Origin: Propionibacteriaceae bacterium
Lineage (GTDB): Bacteria > Actinomycetota > Actinomycetes > Propionibacteriales > Propionibacteriaceae
NCBI GenBank assembly: GCA_031267645.1
Contig: JAIRYW010000033.1
Location: 1 to 64,000, forward strand
Reading direction: 5' to 3'
Length of the DNA stretch: 64,000 bases
The notes under the pieces are model-generated. The model was not told the DNA's origin. It saw only the letters and a program-made list of their open reading frames with translations, and searched no databases. The stretch's first letter is position 1, and every line of letters begins with the position of its first letter. The translations under genes and the position numbers were made by a program. Of the stretch, positions 1-8,071 are shown piece after piece.

Positions 1-1407
1 GCCAACCACGCCCAGGAACGAGCCCGCCAAGAGCGCGGTTTCGGACCCGGCGTTATCAAAATCAACCGAATTGTTGATGAGCAGACCGCCAATCAGCATG
101 GCCAGGCCGACCCCAGCGAAGCTGGCGGACAGTCCGAGGCGAATCTTGCCGGAGGCGGCGGTCAGTTTTGGCGGCGCCAACGGGCGAAGGGCGGCCACCG
201 GTGGCACCCGGGTGGCCAGTCGGGCCGGGGCCAGACCGGCGGCCAGCGTCACCGCCAGCCCGGCCAGCAGCGGGATGGCCCAGGTGGCGGGAGCCAAGGC
301 GATCCGGGCCGGCAGATCGGCCGACAGGCCGAAGCGGGGGGCCAGGGCGCGGGCGGTCTGGCCCAGGGCGCAGCCCAGGCCGACGCCGACGGCGGAGCTG
401 ACCAGGCCGGTCAGACCGGCTTCGAGCAGGACCGATCGGGCCAGTTGGCTGGCGTCGGCGCCGACGCAGCGCAACAGGGCCAGTTGGCGGGTGCGTTGGG
501 CGATCAGGACTTGGAAGGTGTTGGCGATGACCAGGGCCGCCACCAACAGGGCGACGGCGGCGAAGGCCAGGGCCAGGCCGGTCAGGATCCGTCGGTCGCC
601 CAAGCCGCGGTCCAAGGTCTGGGCGGCGGCCTCAGTCGGCGTCAGGACGAAGATCGAGCCGGGGTCGGATGGGACCGCTTGGGCCACGGCCGCCGCCACG
701 GCTGACTCGACGGCGGCCGCCACCGTCGCCCGGTCGGCTCCGGCGGTCAGTTTGAGGCTGATCCAAGGGGCGCCCTCCACGCCCATGTCCTGGGCCAGGT
801 CGGCGCCGGTGGCGGCGGACAGGTGGGCCGACACTGGCATGGTCAGGCTGCGGTCGTCCGAGCTCAAGCCGCTGACCTGGAAGTCCGCGCAGACCCGGCG
901 GCCCTCTGGCTCGGTCGCCAGCGGGGGAGTGATCTGGTGGCAGACCTCGACCGCGTCGCCCAAGCTCAGGCCCAGTCGGTCGGCCGCCGCCTGGGCCAAG
1001 ACGATCTGGCGGTCGGATCGCGGGGGCTGGCCGGCCACCAAGCGGACGGCGGTCAGGGCCGGGTCCGGGGCCCAGGCGGCGGCCAGGACCGATTCCTGAC
1101 GGTCGGGACCGGTCAAGTCCAACCAGAGGCGGTAGGGGGCCAGACTGACGGCCACGCCGGGCCTCTGGGCGGCCGGCTCGGCCGCCAGCGGCAACTCCTC
1201 GGTCCAGGAGGCCGACTGATTCATCCGCAGCACCACCAGGTCGGCCTGGGCGTATTGGACCGACAGGGAGTTGATCACGGTGCGGGAGACGACGTCGTTG
1301 CCCAGCAGGGCGACGGTGATGAAGGCGGTGGCGATGACGATGGCGACGCCGGCGGCGGCCAGCCGCGAGCGCGAGCGGGCCATCGTGGCCAGGGTGTAGC
1401 GCAGCAT
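1..1407 (-). CDS. FtsX/MacB-type ABC transporter permease, 3' end cut by window start
   Basis: This reading frame starts at an ATG at 1407 and stays open through 469 codons to the edge of the window, so the C-terminus is missing. The product begins MLRYTLATMARSRSRLAA, a short basic stretch followed by one hydrophobic helix (about residues 17-37). A periplasm-like soluble domain of about 240 residues follows, then a membrane cluster beginning near residue 280 with the typical FtsX-core stretch around the motif RQLALLRCVGA. This topology is that of MacB/LolC-type mechanotransmission permeases, which move no substrate through a pore of their own but work with an ATPase to export lipids, peptides or envelope components. 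The ATPase gene lies one base upstream (its stop is 1409-1411), so the two are surely co-transcribed and translationally coupled. The substrate cannot be told from sequence. Confidence 0.85.
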   Translation of the reverse strand, partial: MLRYTLATMARSRSRLAAAGVAIVIATAFITVALLGNDVVSRTVINSLSVQYAQADLVVLRMNQSASWTEELPLAAEPAAQRPGVAVSLAPYRLWLDLTGPDRQESVLAAAWAPDPALTAVRLVAGQPPRSDRQIVLAQAAADRLGLSLGDAVEVCHQITPPLATEPEGRRVCADFQVSGLSSDDRSLTMPVSAHLSAATGADLAQDMGVEGAPWISLKLTAGADRATVAAAVESAVAAAVAQAVPSDPGSIFVLTPTEAAAQTLDRGLGDRRILTGLALAFAAVALLVAALVIANTFQVLIAQRTRQLALLRCVGADASQLARSVLLEAGLTGLVSSAVGVGLGCALGQTARALAPRFGLSADLPARIALAPATWAIPLLAGLAVTLAAGLAPARLATRVPPVAALRPLAPPKLTAASGKIRLGLSASFAGVGLAMLIGGLLINNSVDFDNAGSETALLAGSFLGVVG

Positions 1408-1408
1408 G

Positions 1409-2161
1409 TCAGTTCCGACCCAGTCGGTCCAGGGCGGCCAGCACGGTGGCGGAGTCGGGCTGGTCCAAGCGACCGGCGATCTGACCGTCCGCTAACAATA
1501 CGACTTGGTCGGCCCAGGCGGCGGCGGCAGGATCGTGCGTCACCATGACCACGGTCTGCCCCAATTGGCCGGCCGTCGAACGCAGCAGATCCAAGACTTC
1601 GGCCGAACTCCGGCGGTCCAAATTGCCGGTCGGCTCGTCGGCGAAGACGACGGCAGGGCGGGTGATGAGGGCCCGGGCGATGGCCACCCGCTGCTGTTGG
1701 CCGCCGGACAGTTGGGACGGCCGGTGGTTCAAGCGTCGGTCCAAACCCAAGCTGGCGACCAAGTCGTCGAATAAGGCCGGGTCGGCCCGGCGGCCGGCCA
1801 GTTGGAGGGGGAGGACAATGTTCTGCCGGGCCGTGAACATGGGCAACAGGTTGTAGCTCTGGAAGACGAAGCCGATCTGGTCGCGCCGCAAGCGGGTGAG
1901 GTCATCGTCCTTCAGGTCGGTGATCAGGCGCTGGCCCAGGAAGACCTGCCCGGAGCTGGGCTGGTCCAAGCCAGCCAGCAGGTGCATCAGGGTCGACTTG
2001 CCCGACCCCGACGGTCCCATGATGGCGCTGAAGCGCCCGGCCGGGAAGGCGACGTCGACGCCGCGCAGGGCGGCCACGGCGGCGTCGCCCTGGCCGTAGG
2101 TCTTGGACAAGGCGACGGTGCGGATGGCTGGCTCGGTGGCGGGGTCGGCGCAAGTGGTCAT
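1409..2161 (-). CDS. ABC transporter ATP-binding protein, MacB/LolD type
   Basis: This 250-residue nucleotide-binding subunit has all core motifs: Walker A GPSGSGKST (residues 49-57), Q-loop Q101 in the context VFQSYNLLP, signature LSGGQQQ (151-157) and Walker B VVFADEP with catalytic Glu176, followed by TGNLD. The QSYNLLP context and TGNLD are typical of the MacB/LolD/FtsE subgroup. It hydrolyses ATP in the cytoplasm to drive the permease encoded immediately downstream. A TAGCCT hexamer on the minus strand (2174-2169) lies exactly 7 nt before the ATG, which fits a leaderless transcript starting at or near the start codon; I see no Shine-Dalgarno sequence. The 173 bp between this gene and mrp hold no gene. 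Confidence 0.9.
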   Translation of the reverse strand: MTTCADPATEPAIRTVALSKTYGQGDAAVAALRGVDVAFPAGRFSAIMGPSGSGKSTLMHLLAGLDQPSSGQVFLGQRLITDLKDDDLTRLRRDQIGFVFQSYNLLPMFTARQNIVLPLQLAGRRADPALFDDLVASLGLDRRLNHRPSQLSGGQQQRVAIARALITRPAVVFADEPTGNLDRRSSAEVLDLLRSTAGQLGQTVVMVTHDPAAAAWADQVVLLADGQIAGRLDQPDSATVLAALDRLGRN

Positions 2162-2168
2162 GCCTCAA

Positions 2169-2174
2169 AGGCTA
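2169..2174 (-). promoter_or_regulatory. candidate leaderless -10 element of the ABC exporter operon
   Basis: On the minus strand TAGCCT ends 7 nt before the ATG at 2161. It matches the actinobacterial -10 pattern TANNNT at the spacing expected when transcription begins at the start codon. There is no visible -35 element and no ribosome binding site. Confidence 0.4.
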
Positions 2175-2334
2175 GGTCGGGCCCGGCTCGGCCCGAATCC
2201 ACCGCGGGCACGGTTTTGGCCTCATCCTGCGGTCGGAGGAGGCGGCCCGATCGCCTCCGGGTCCGCTCAGGGGCGGCGCCAGGGGCGCCGACCGACTCTC
2301 CCCACCGGGTCGGAGCCCGGCCGGGCGGGACCGG

Positions 2335-3507
2335 TCAGCCGACCGGAGACAGGCCGAGCTTGAAGCCAGCCAAGCCGCGCCGTTGGCCGGCCAACAGCTG
2401 GGCCAGCGAGATCAGGGCGGCGGCGGCCGGTTGCTCGGGGTCCGAGCCGACCAGGGGAGTGCCTTGGTCGGAGGCGGTCCGCCAGACCTCCTGCAAGGGG
2501 ATCTGGGCCACTAGGGGCACGTCGTAGCCCAGCCGGCGGGTCAGGTGCTCGGACACCTGCTGGCCGCCGCCGGAGCCGAACAGCTCGACCCGGTGGCTGC
2601 GCCCGCAGTGGGGGCAGGTCAGCTCCAGGTGGCTCATGTTCTCGATCACGCCGATGACGCGCTGACGTAAGATGCCGGCCATGGTGCCGGCCCGTTCCGC
2701 CACTTCGGTGGCGGCCGCCTGCGGCGTGGTCACGACCAAGACCTCGGCGTTGGGCAGTTTCTGGCCCAGGCCGATGGCGACGTCGCCGGTGCCGGGCGGC
2801 AGGTCGATCAGCAGGAAGTCGAGGTCGCCCCAGTAGACGTCGGTCAGGAACTGGGCGATGGAACGGTCCACCACCGGGCCGCGCCAGGCCACCACCTGGT
2901 CCCGCTCCGGCTTCATCAGGCCGATCGAGATGACGTCGACGCCGGCCACGGTGACGGGCAGGATCATGTCCAAGCCTTCGACCTGGGTCGGGCCGAGGCC
3001 CGGCTCGATCCCCATCAGATCGGGGATGGAGTGCCCGTAGACGTCGGCGTCGATCAAGCCGACCTTCAGCCCCAGACCGGCCAGGGCGCAGGCCAGATTG
3101 GCCGTGATCGAACTCTTGCCCACGCCCCCCTTGCCGGAGGCGACGGCGATCACCCGGGTCAGATTGTCCGGTCGGGTGAAGGGGATGTCACGTTGGTCGG
3201 CCCCGGCCGTCAGCGACTGGCGCAGGGCTTGGAGCTGCTCCGGGGACATGACGCCGACCTCGACCTCGACCGCCTCGACTCCGGGCACGGCCAGGACCAC
3301 CTGGCGCACGTCCTCGGTCAGGCGGTCGCGCAGGGGACAGCCGCCGGTGGTCAGGAGCAAGCGGACCTTGACACGGTCCTGGTCGTCGATGGTGACGTCG
3401 TCGACCATGCCGAGATCGGTGATGGGACGTCTCAACTCGGGGTCTTCGACTCGGTGCAACTGGGCCCGGACCGGGCCGGCCAATCGATGTTCAGCGCTCT
3501 GGGTCAC
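2335..3507 (-). CDS. mrp: Mrp/ApbC-family iron-sulfur cluster carrier ATPase
   Basis: The product (390 residues from the GTG at 3507) has an N-terminal MIP18/DUF59 domain (about 1-90, with the GMVDDV region and the GCPLRD motif) and a ParA-like NTPase with the deviant Walker A GKGGVGKS (about 125-132) and the switch motif DLPPGTGD. A C-P-H-C pair in the second half is the usual cluster-binding CXXC of this family. Mrp proteins bind a 4Fe-4S cluster and pass it to apoproteins in the cytoplasm. An ATG at 3528 would add seven residues (MPVWWWT) that do not look like family sequence, so I prefer the GTG; either start overlaps the end of the DUF1003 gene. The neighbourhood mrp / DUF1003 / MgtE-CBS is shared with mycobacteria (Rv1229c-Rv1232c, from memory). 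Confidence 0.9.
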   Translation of the reverse strand: MTQSAEHRLAGPVRAQLHRVEDPELRRPITDLGMVDDVTIDDQDRVKVRLLLTTGGCPLRDRLTEDVRQVVLAVPGVEAVEVEVGVMSPEQLQALRQSLTAGADQRDIPFTRPDNLTRVIAVASGKGGVGKSSITANLACALAGLGLKVGLIDADVYGHSIPDLMGIEPGLGPTQVEGLDMILPVTVAGVDVISIGLMKPERDQVVAWRGPVVDRSIAQFLTDVYWGDLDFLLIDLPPGTGDVAIGLGQKLPNAEVLVVTTPQAAATEVAERAGTMAGILRQRVIGVIENMSHLELTCPHCGRSHRVELFGSGGGQQVSEHLTRRLGYDVPLVAQIPLQEVWRTASDQGTPLVGSDPEQPAAAALISLAQLLAGQRRGLAGFKLGLSPVG

Positions 3508-4036
3508 GGTCCACCACCATACCGGCATCCTGGTCCGACCGGAGGTCTAATTCCTCCAACAGGGCGCGCAGCTCGCCGCGCAGCTCCGAACGGATGAAGT
3601 CGCGGGTGGCCAGCTCGCCCATGCGGGAACGCAGGGAGGCGATCTCCCGGGCCAAGAAATCCATGTCGGCGCGGGATTGGGCGGTCTGTTTGCGATCGGC
3701 CTCCATGGCGATGCGGTCGCGCGCCTCCTGCCGGTTGGTGGCCAGCAGGATGAGGGGGGAGGCGTAGGAGGCCTGGGTGGAGAAGAAGAGGTTGAGCAGG
3801 ATGAAGGGGTACGGATCCCACTTCAGCCCCCACAGGCCGATGACGTTGAGGGCGATCCAGGCCACCACGAAGATGGACATCCAGAAGATGAAGTTGGCCG
3901 TGCCCATGGAACGGGCGAAGCCCTCGGCGAAACGACCGAAACGGTCGGGGTCGGCCTTGGGCCGGGGCAGCCAGCTCATGCGGGGCCGGCCCGGGCTGTC
4001 CAGGCGGTCGTCGACGCGCTTGCGGGGGCGGGCCAT
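3491..4036 (-). CDS. DUF1003 membrane protein
   Basis: This 181-residue protein has two central hydrophobic helices. The first covers NFIFWMSIFVVAWIALNVIG and the second the stretch FILLNLFFSTQASYASPLIL; a conserved NRQEARDR segment follows. This is the hallmark of DUF1003. The N-terminus is basic and the C-terminus is a charged, probably helical cytoplasmic tail. The function is unknown; the family recurs next to MgtE-like CBS proteins, which suggests a link to ion homeostasis, but that is inference from neighbourhood only. It starts 3 bp after the stop of the upstream MgtE-CBS gene and its end overlaps the mrp start, so the three genes form one operon. Confidence 0.85.
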   Translation of the reverse strand: MARPRKRVDDRLDSPGRPRMSWLPRPKADPDRFGRFAEGFARSMGTANFIFWMSIFVVAWIALNVIGLWGLKWDPYPFILLNLFFSTQASYASPLILLATNRQEARDRIAMEADRKQTAQSRADMDFLAREIASLRSRMGELATRDFIRSELRGELRALLEELDLRSDQDAGMVVDRDPER

Positions 4037-4039
4037 GGC

Positions 4040-5293
4040 TCAGCGCTCCGAGGGTTGGTCGAGCTGGATGCCGCGCCAGTCCTCCGGCAGCATGTGGTCG
4101 AGCACGTCGTCCACCGTGACGGCGCCGAGCAGACGGCCGTTGGCGTCGATGACGGGCGCGGCCACCATGTCGTAGGTGGCGAAGTAACGGCTGACGGCGG
4201 CCAGGTCGTCCTGGGCCGTCAACGGTTTGAGGTCGAGGTCGATCATGCCGGAGACCAGGCTGGAGGGCGGCTCCCGCAGCAGACGTTGGAGGTGGACCGC
4301 GCCTAAGAATTTGCCGGTGGGGGAGTCCAGCGGCGGCCGGCAGACGAAGACCATGGCGGCCAGGGCCGGGGGCAGGTCCTCGTCCCGGACCAGGGCCAAG
4401 GCGTCGGCGGCGGTGGCGTCGGGCGGCAGGATGACCGGCTCCGGCGTCATCATGCCGCCGGCCGTGTGCTCGCCGTAGAGCAGCAGGTCGCGCACGTCCT
4501 GGGCGTCCTCCGGGCGCATGTGGGTGAGCAACTCCTCGGCCTGCTCGTCCGGCAGGTCGCCCACCAGGTCGGCCGCGTCGTCTGGGTCCATCTGCTCCAG
4601 GACGTCGGCCGCACGCTCGGGGGCCAACAAGCTGATGAGGGCGATCTGCTCGTCCTCCGGCAACTCCTCGATGGCCTCGGCCAGACGGTCGTCGTCTAGC
4701 GCTTGGGCCACTTCCAGACGGCGGCCGGCCTCCATGTCGTGCAGCTGGCGGGCCAGGTCGGCCGGGCGCAGGTCGAGCAACTCGGCCAGGGCCGAGTCGA
4801 GCGAGTCGCGGCTGTCCGGGCTGAGCTCGAGCACCTCGTTCCAGCGCACGATGGTGAAGTTGCGGCTGGAGAAGGGCCTGGCCTTGGCCAGGGGGCTGAG
4901 AGCGGCCTGGTTGATCTCCCATTCGCCGGCCCGGCCCGAGGCCATCGAGACGTCGTAGATGAGGGAGGGCACGGTGTCGCCGCGGCGGATCACACGGCGG
5001 TCGATCAGGTCCTCGATGACCAGGGTCTCGCCTTCCCGGCGACGGAAGCGACGGGCGTTGACCACCCCGGAGACGACCAGCTGGATGGCGTCGATGGCGT
5101 AGACCCGTTCGATCGGAACGTAGACCCGGCGGCGGGCGAACAGCTCCATCACGATGCCCTTGACCCGGGGCGGACGGGTGGAGTTGCGGATCTGGGCCAC
5201 CACGTCGCGCACGACGCCGAGCGAGTCGCCGGAGCTGTCCACCACGGACAAGCCGCGCAGGCGGCCGATGAAGACGCTGGTGGCTTGGCTCAC
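4040..5293 (-). CDS. soluble MgtE-N / CBS domain protein
   Basis: This 417-residue protein has an N-terminal PRC-barrel-like part (FIGRLRGLSVVDSSGDSLG, then RRVYVPIERVYAI), an MgtE N-terminal helical domain in the middle (repeats such as LAEAIEELPEDEQIALI and DPDDAADLVGDLPDEQ), and a tandem CBS module from about residue 275 (TAGGMMTPEP ... VSGMIDLDL ... GAVTVDDVLDHMLPEDW). The C-terminal membrane domain of true MgtE magnesium channels is absent, so this is not a transporter by itself; it may sense Mg2+ or nucleotides. The start is a GTG. A TAGGGT hexamer on the minus strand (5305-5300) precedes it by exactly 6 nt, suggesting leaderless transcription. It leads the operon with DUF1003 and mrp. 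Confidence 0.88.
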   Translation of the reverse strand: MSQATSVFIGRLRGLSVVDSSGDSLGVVRDVVAQIRNSTRPPRVKGIVMELFARRRVYVPIERVYAIDAIQLVVSGVVNARRFRRREGETLVIEDLIDRRVIRRGDTVPSLIYDVSMASGRAGEWEINQAALSPLAKARPFSSRNFTIVRWNEVLELSPDSRDSLDSALAELLDLRPADLARQLHDMEAGRRLEVAQALDDDRLAEAIEELPEDEQIALISLLAPERAADVLEQMDPDDAADLVGDLPDEQAEELLTHMRPEDAQDVRDLLLYGEHTAGGMMTPEPVILPPDATAADALALVRDEDLPPALAAMVFVCRPPLDSPTGKFLGAVHLQRLLREPPSSLVSGMIDLDLKPLTAQDDLAAVSRYFATYDMVAAPVIDANGRLLGAVTVDDVLDHMLPEDWRGIQLDQPSER

Positions 5294-5299
5294 GACGAC

Positions 5300-5315
5300 A
5301 CCCTACCCGTAGAGT
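5300..5315. promoter_or_regulatory. back-to-back leaderless -10 elements in a 28-bp divergent gap
   Basis: The gap between the divergent starts at 5293 (minus) and 5322 (plus) is only 28 bp. TAGGGT on the minus strand (5305-5300) is 6 nt from the GTG, and TAGAGT on the plus strand (5310-5315) is 6 nt from the ATG. Both match TANNNT. Any -35 contact of one promoter would lie inside the coding region of the opposite gene. Confidence 0.5.
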
Positions 5316-5321
5316 TCCGCT

Positions 5322-6242
5322 ATGCGTTCAGTCAAACCGCGCCGCACCGTGCTGGCCGTCCCCGGTTCCTCCGACCGCTTCATCGCTAAATCCCGCACTC
5401 AGCCGGTCGACGCCGTCTTCCTCGATCTGGAGGACGCCGTCGCCCCGGCGGCCAAGGCCGAGGCCCGCCGGCGGGTGGTCCAGGCTTTGACCGCGGGCGA
5501 AGGCTGGCGGGCCGGCTTGGTGACGGTGCGGGTGAACGACTGGACCACCCCTTGGACCTACCTCGACCTGGTCGAAGTGGTGGGCCAGGCCGGCGCCGCC
5601 ATCGACGCCGTGGTCCTGCCCAAGGTCAGCTCGCCCGATCAGATCAAGGCCCTCGACCTGCTGCTGAGCCAGATCGAGGCCAATCACGGCCTGCCGGTGG
5701 GCCGGATCGGCTTGGAGGCCCAGATCGAATCCGCCGCCGGGCTGTTGGCGGTCCGCCGCATCGCCGCCAGCTCCCCCCGCCTGGAGTCCCTGGTCTTCGG
5801 GCCGGGCGACTACATGGCCTCCCTCGGCATGGCCTCGCTCAACGTTGGGGCGCTGCCGGACGGCTACCCGGGCGATGCCTTCCACCACGTCTTGATGGAG
5901 ATCCTGCTGGCGGCCCGCGCCCACGGCCTACAGGCCATCGACGGCCCCTTCGTCGGCATCCGCGACCGGGCCGGCTTCCTGGCCTCGGCCGGTCGGTCGG
6001 CCGCCCTCGGCTACGACGGCAAGTGGGTGCTGCATCCCGATCAGGTGGCGGCCGGACAGGCCGTCTTCACGCCGCCGGCGGCGGTCCTGGAACGGGCCCG
6101 CCGCATTCTGGCCGCTTACGCCGAGGCCACCAGCCGGGCCGGCGGGGCGGTCGGCGCCATCGTGGTGGACGACGAGATGGTGGACGAGGCCGGGGTCAAA
6201 CTGGCCGCCGCTCTGCTGGCTAAAGGCGGCCAGTCGGTCTGA
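5322..6242 (+). CDS. HpcH/HpaI aldolase / citrate lyase beta-like protein (CitE-like)
   Basis: This 306-residue protein matches the CitE / malyl-CoA lyase TIM-barrel family. The N-terminal RTVLAVPGSSDRF begins the first strand, VFLDLEDAVAP carries the conserved acidic residues, VRVNDWTTPW the conserved Arg-Val-Asn, and GLEAQIESAAG the Glu that binds Mg2+ in family members; LVFGPGDYMASLG and WVLHPDQV complete the pattern. Members cleave or form acyl-CoA esters such as citramalyl-CoA or malyl-CoA with Mg2+. No citrate lyase alpha or gamma gene is nearby, so it is probably a stand-alone CoA-ester lyase, substrate unknown. It appears leaderless, with TAGAGT 6 nt before the ATG. It converges with pssA 29 bp downstream. 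Confidence 0.85.
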   Translation: MRSVKPRRTVLAVPGSSDRFIAKSRTQPVDAVFLDLEDAVAPAAKAEARRRVVQALTAGEGWRAGLVTVRVNDWTTPWTYLDLVEVVGQAGAAIDAVVLPKVSSPDQIKALDLLLSQIEANHGLPVGRIGLEAQIESAAGLLAVRRIAASSPRLESLVFGPGDYMASLGMASLNVGALPDGYPGDAFHHVLMEILLAARAHGLQAIDGPFVGIRDRAGFLASAGRSAALGYDGKWVLHPDQVAAGQAVFTPPAAVLERARRILAAYAEATSRAGGAVGAIVVDDEMVDEAGVKLAAALLAKGGQSV

Positions 6243-6255
6243 CCCAAGGCCGGAT

Positions 6256-6270
6256 CCGGCTCAGAGCCGG
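6256..6270. terminator. small hairpin between convergent citE-like and pssA genes
   Basis: CCGGCT (6256-6261) and AGCCGG (6265-6270) form a 6-bp stem with a 3-nt loop, and a 12-bp palindrome GCCGGATCCGGC overlaps it at 6249-6260. There is no U-tract. Its place between convergent stops suggests a bidirectional terminator, but the stem is short. Confidence 0.35.
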
Positions 6271-6271
6271 T

Positions 6272-7240
6272 TCAAGGCCGCGGCCGCCGCCGCGCCGGCC
6301 GGTCGGTCCCGCGGGGGACGAAGGGCTGGCGCACCCGTTCGCTCAGACGGCGGCGGTGCTGAGCCTGGCGCCGGTGCTGGCGCCGCTCCCGGCGCATCTG
6401 ACGGCGGGCCTTGGCGTCGGCCGGCCAAGCCTCCGGGTTGCGCACCACCCAATAGTGGCTGCGGCAAGCGAAGGGGATGTGGGCCAGGTAGACCACCATG
6501 AAGGCGAAGATGGCCAGATAGGGGAAGGTGAACAACCCGGCCATCGCGATGACGGCGCCGAAGAGCAGGGCGGGCACCTGGCGCTGGGTCAGATGGACGG
6601 TCTTGAAGGTGAAGGTGGGCAGGCGGGAGAAGGCCAGGCAGCCGACCGCGATCAGCCAGAGCGAACAGACCAGGGGCGACGACCACCAGCCCTCGCCGAA
6701 GGCCTGCAGGCCGACCACCGGGGCCAAGGCCAGCCAGGCCGCCGCCGGAGCCGGCACGCCGACGAAGAACTCTTTGGTGTAGTGGGCTTGGTCGGGGCCG
6801 TTCATGAGGGTGTTGAAACGGGCCAAGCGCAGAACAATGGCGCCGACGTAGATCAGGGGCGCGACCCAGGCCAGGGTGGCCAGGCGGGGGTCGGACTCGA
6901 CCAAGGCGATTCGTTCGACCGGGTCGGTCGACAGGGCCAAGGCGTAGGTGATGAAGGCCGGCGCGACGCCGAAGCCGATGGCGTCGCAGAGCGAGTCCAA
7001 CTCCGCCCCCATGGCGCTCTGGGCGTCCAAGGCCCGGGCCAAGCGGCCGTCCAGGCCGTCCAACAGGGCGGCCGCCGCCATGAAGGCCAAGACCGCCTTG
7101 ATGTTGTCGGTGAAAGCGAAGCGGACGGCGGTCAGTCCGCAGGCCAAAGCCATCAGGGTGACCAGGTTGGGCAGCTGGGAGACCGCCTTGGAACGGGGGC
7201 GGTCTGGTGGGGCGGCCGCCTTGGCGCCGGCCCCGGTCAC
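6272..7240 (-). CDS. pssA: CDP-diacylglycerol-serine O-phosphatidyltransferase
   Basis: The 322-residue product has the CDP-alcohol phosphatidyltransferase signature D-x2-DG-x2-AR-x8-G-x3-D-x3-D, here Asp61, Asp64-Gly65, Ala68-Arg69, Gly78, Asp82 and Asp86, and several hydrophobic helices. It makes phosphatidylserine from CDP-diacylglycerol and serine in the membrane. The C-terminal 50 residues are very rich in Arg and Gln and extend past the membrane domain, probably as a cytoplasmic tail. Its ATG (7240-7238) overlaps the stop of psd as ATGA, so the two steps of phosphatidylethanolamine synthesis are translationally coupled. Confidence 0.92.
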   Translation of the reverse strand: MTGAGAKAAAPPDRPRSKAVSQLPNLVTLMALACGLTAVRFAFTDNIKAVLAFMAAAALLDGLDGRLARALDAQSAMGAELDSLCDAIGFGVAPAFITYALALSTDPVERIALVESDPRLATLAWVAPLIYVGAIVLRLARFNTLMNGPDQAHYTKEFFVGVPAPAAAWLALAPVVGLQAFGEGWWSSPLVCSLWLIAVGCLAFSRLPTFTFKTVHLTQRQVPALLFGAVIAMAGLFTFPYLAIFAFMVVYLAHIPFACRSHYWVVRNPEAWPADAKARRQMRRERRQHRRQAQHRRRLSERVRQPFVPRGTDRPARRRPRP

Positions 7241-7938
7241 GGCAGACGCCCGATGACGGTCTCGCCGCCGACGGCCCGCTGGCCGACCAGGACGGCCAGG
7301 CTGGAGCCGAGCGGCAGATAGAGGTCGACCCGGGAGCCGAAGCGGATCAGCCCGTAGACCTGGCCGGCCCGCAGAATGTCGCCCACCTCGGCCTGGCAGA
7401 CGATACGGCGGGCCACCAGGCCGGCGATCTGGACCACGCCGACGGCTCGGCCGGCCGGGTCGGTCAAGACCATCGAGTTGCGTTCATTGTCTTGGCTGGC
7501 CTCGGGCAGGTCGGCCGCCAGGAAGCGGCCGGGCCGGTGCTCCAGCCGGGTCACCGAGCCGGTCAGCGGGGCCCGTTGGACGTGGACGTCCAAGATCGAC
7601 AGGAAGACGCTGACATGGGGCAGCGGCTCTGAGCCCAGTTCCAGTTCGGCCGGGGGCACGGCCCGGTCGACCAGGCAGACCTCGCCGTCGGCCGGGGCCA
7701 GGACCAGGCCCGACTGGCTCGGCGTGACCCGCTCCGGTTGGCGGAAGAAGGCCGCCATGGCGCCGGCCCAGGCCAGGCCGGCCCAACGCAGCGGCCGCCA
7801 GCGCAGACCGAACAAGGCGACTGTCAGCCCGGCCAGGATCGGCCCGCGTCCGGCCGGGTGGATCTTCGGCACGGCGTGGACGATCGACCGGATCAGATGA
7901 GTCGGCCCCGACGAGGGGCGGCGTGGGTCTTGAGCCAT
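7237..7938 (-). CDS. psd: phosphatidylserine decarboxylase proenzyme
   Basis: This is a 233-residue short-form (PSD-A type) enzyme. The motif IRFGSRVDLYLP near the C-terminus contains the autocleavage Gly-Ser; Ser202 should become the pyruvoyl group of the small subunit. Other family features are LAPADGEVC and VFLSILDVHVQRAP. It decarboxylates phosphatidylserine to phosphatidylethanolamine at the membrane. The frame remains open upstream to 8163, but that would run through the start of the divergent phosphoribosyltransferase gene and adds sequence unlike the family, so I take the ATG at 7938 (MAQDPRR). A TAAGAC hexamer 7 nt before the ATG is an imperfect leaderless -10. Confidence 0.9.
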   Translation of the reverse strand: MAQDPRRPSSGPTHLIRSIVHAVPKIHPAGRGPILAGLTVALFGLRWRPLRWAGLAWAGAMAAFFRQPERVTPSQSGLVLAPADGEVCLVDRAVPPAELELGSEPLPHVSVFLSILDVHVQRAPLTGSVTRLEHRPGRFLAADLPEASQDNERNSMVLTDPAGRAVGVVQIAGLVARRIVCQAEVGDILRAGQVYGLIRFGSRVDLYLPLGSSLAVLVGQRAVGGETVIGRLP

Positions 7939-8060
7939 GGGCCTAGTCTTACACCCGGCCGGTGCTAGCTCCCAACCGTCCGCTCGACCCGCCCTGGCCG
8001 CCGGTGGGGCCCGCGGCTGGCCGGCGCGAGAGTTGGTACGCTGTGGCAGGTTCTGCTCCG

Positions 8061-8066
8061 AGGAGG
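8061..8066 (+). promoter_or_regulatory. ribosome binding site of the phosphoribosyltransferase gene
   Basis: AGGAGG with a 5-nt spacer to the ATG at 8072. It decides the start, since earlier in-frame starts lack any such signal. Confidence 0.8.
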
Positions 8067-8071
8067 CGAAG

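Noticed and set aside
6700..7240. pgsA instead of pssA for the first CDP-alcohol transferase
   Set aside because: Its coupling to psd and the sequence layout fit phosphatidylserine synthase; a separate pgsA is at 61122.
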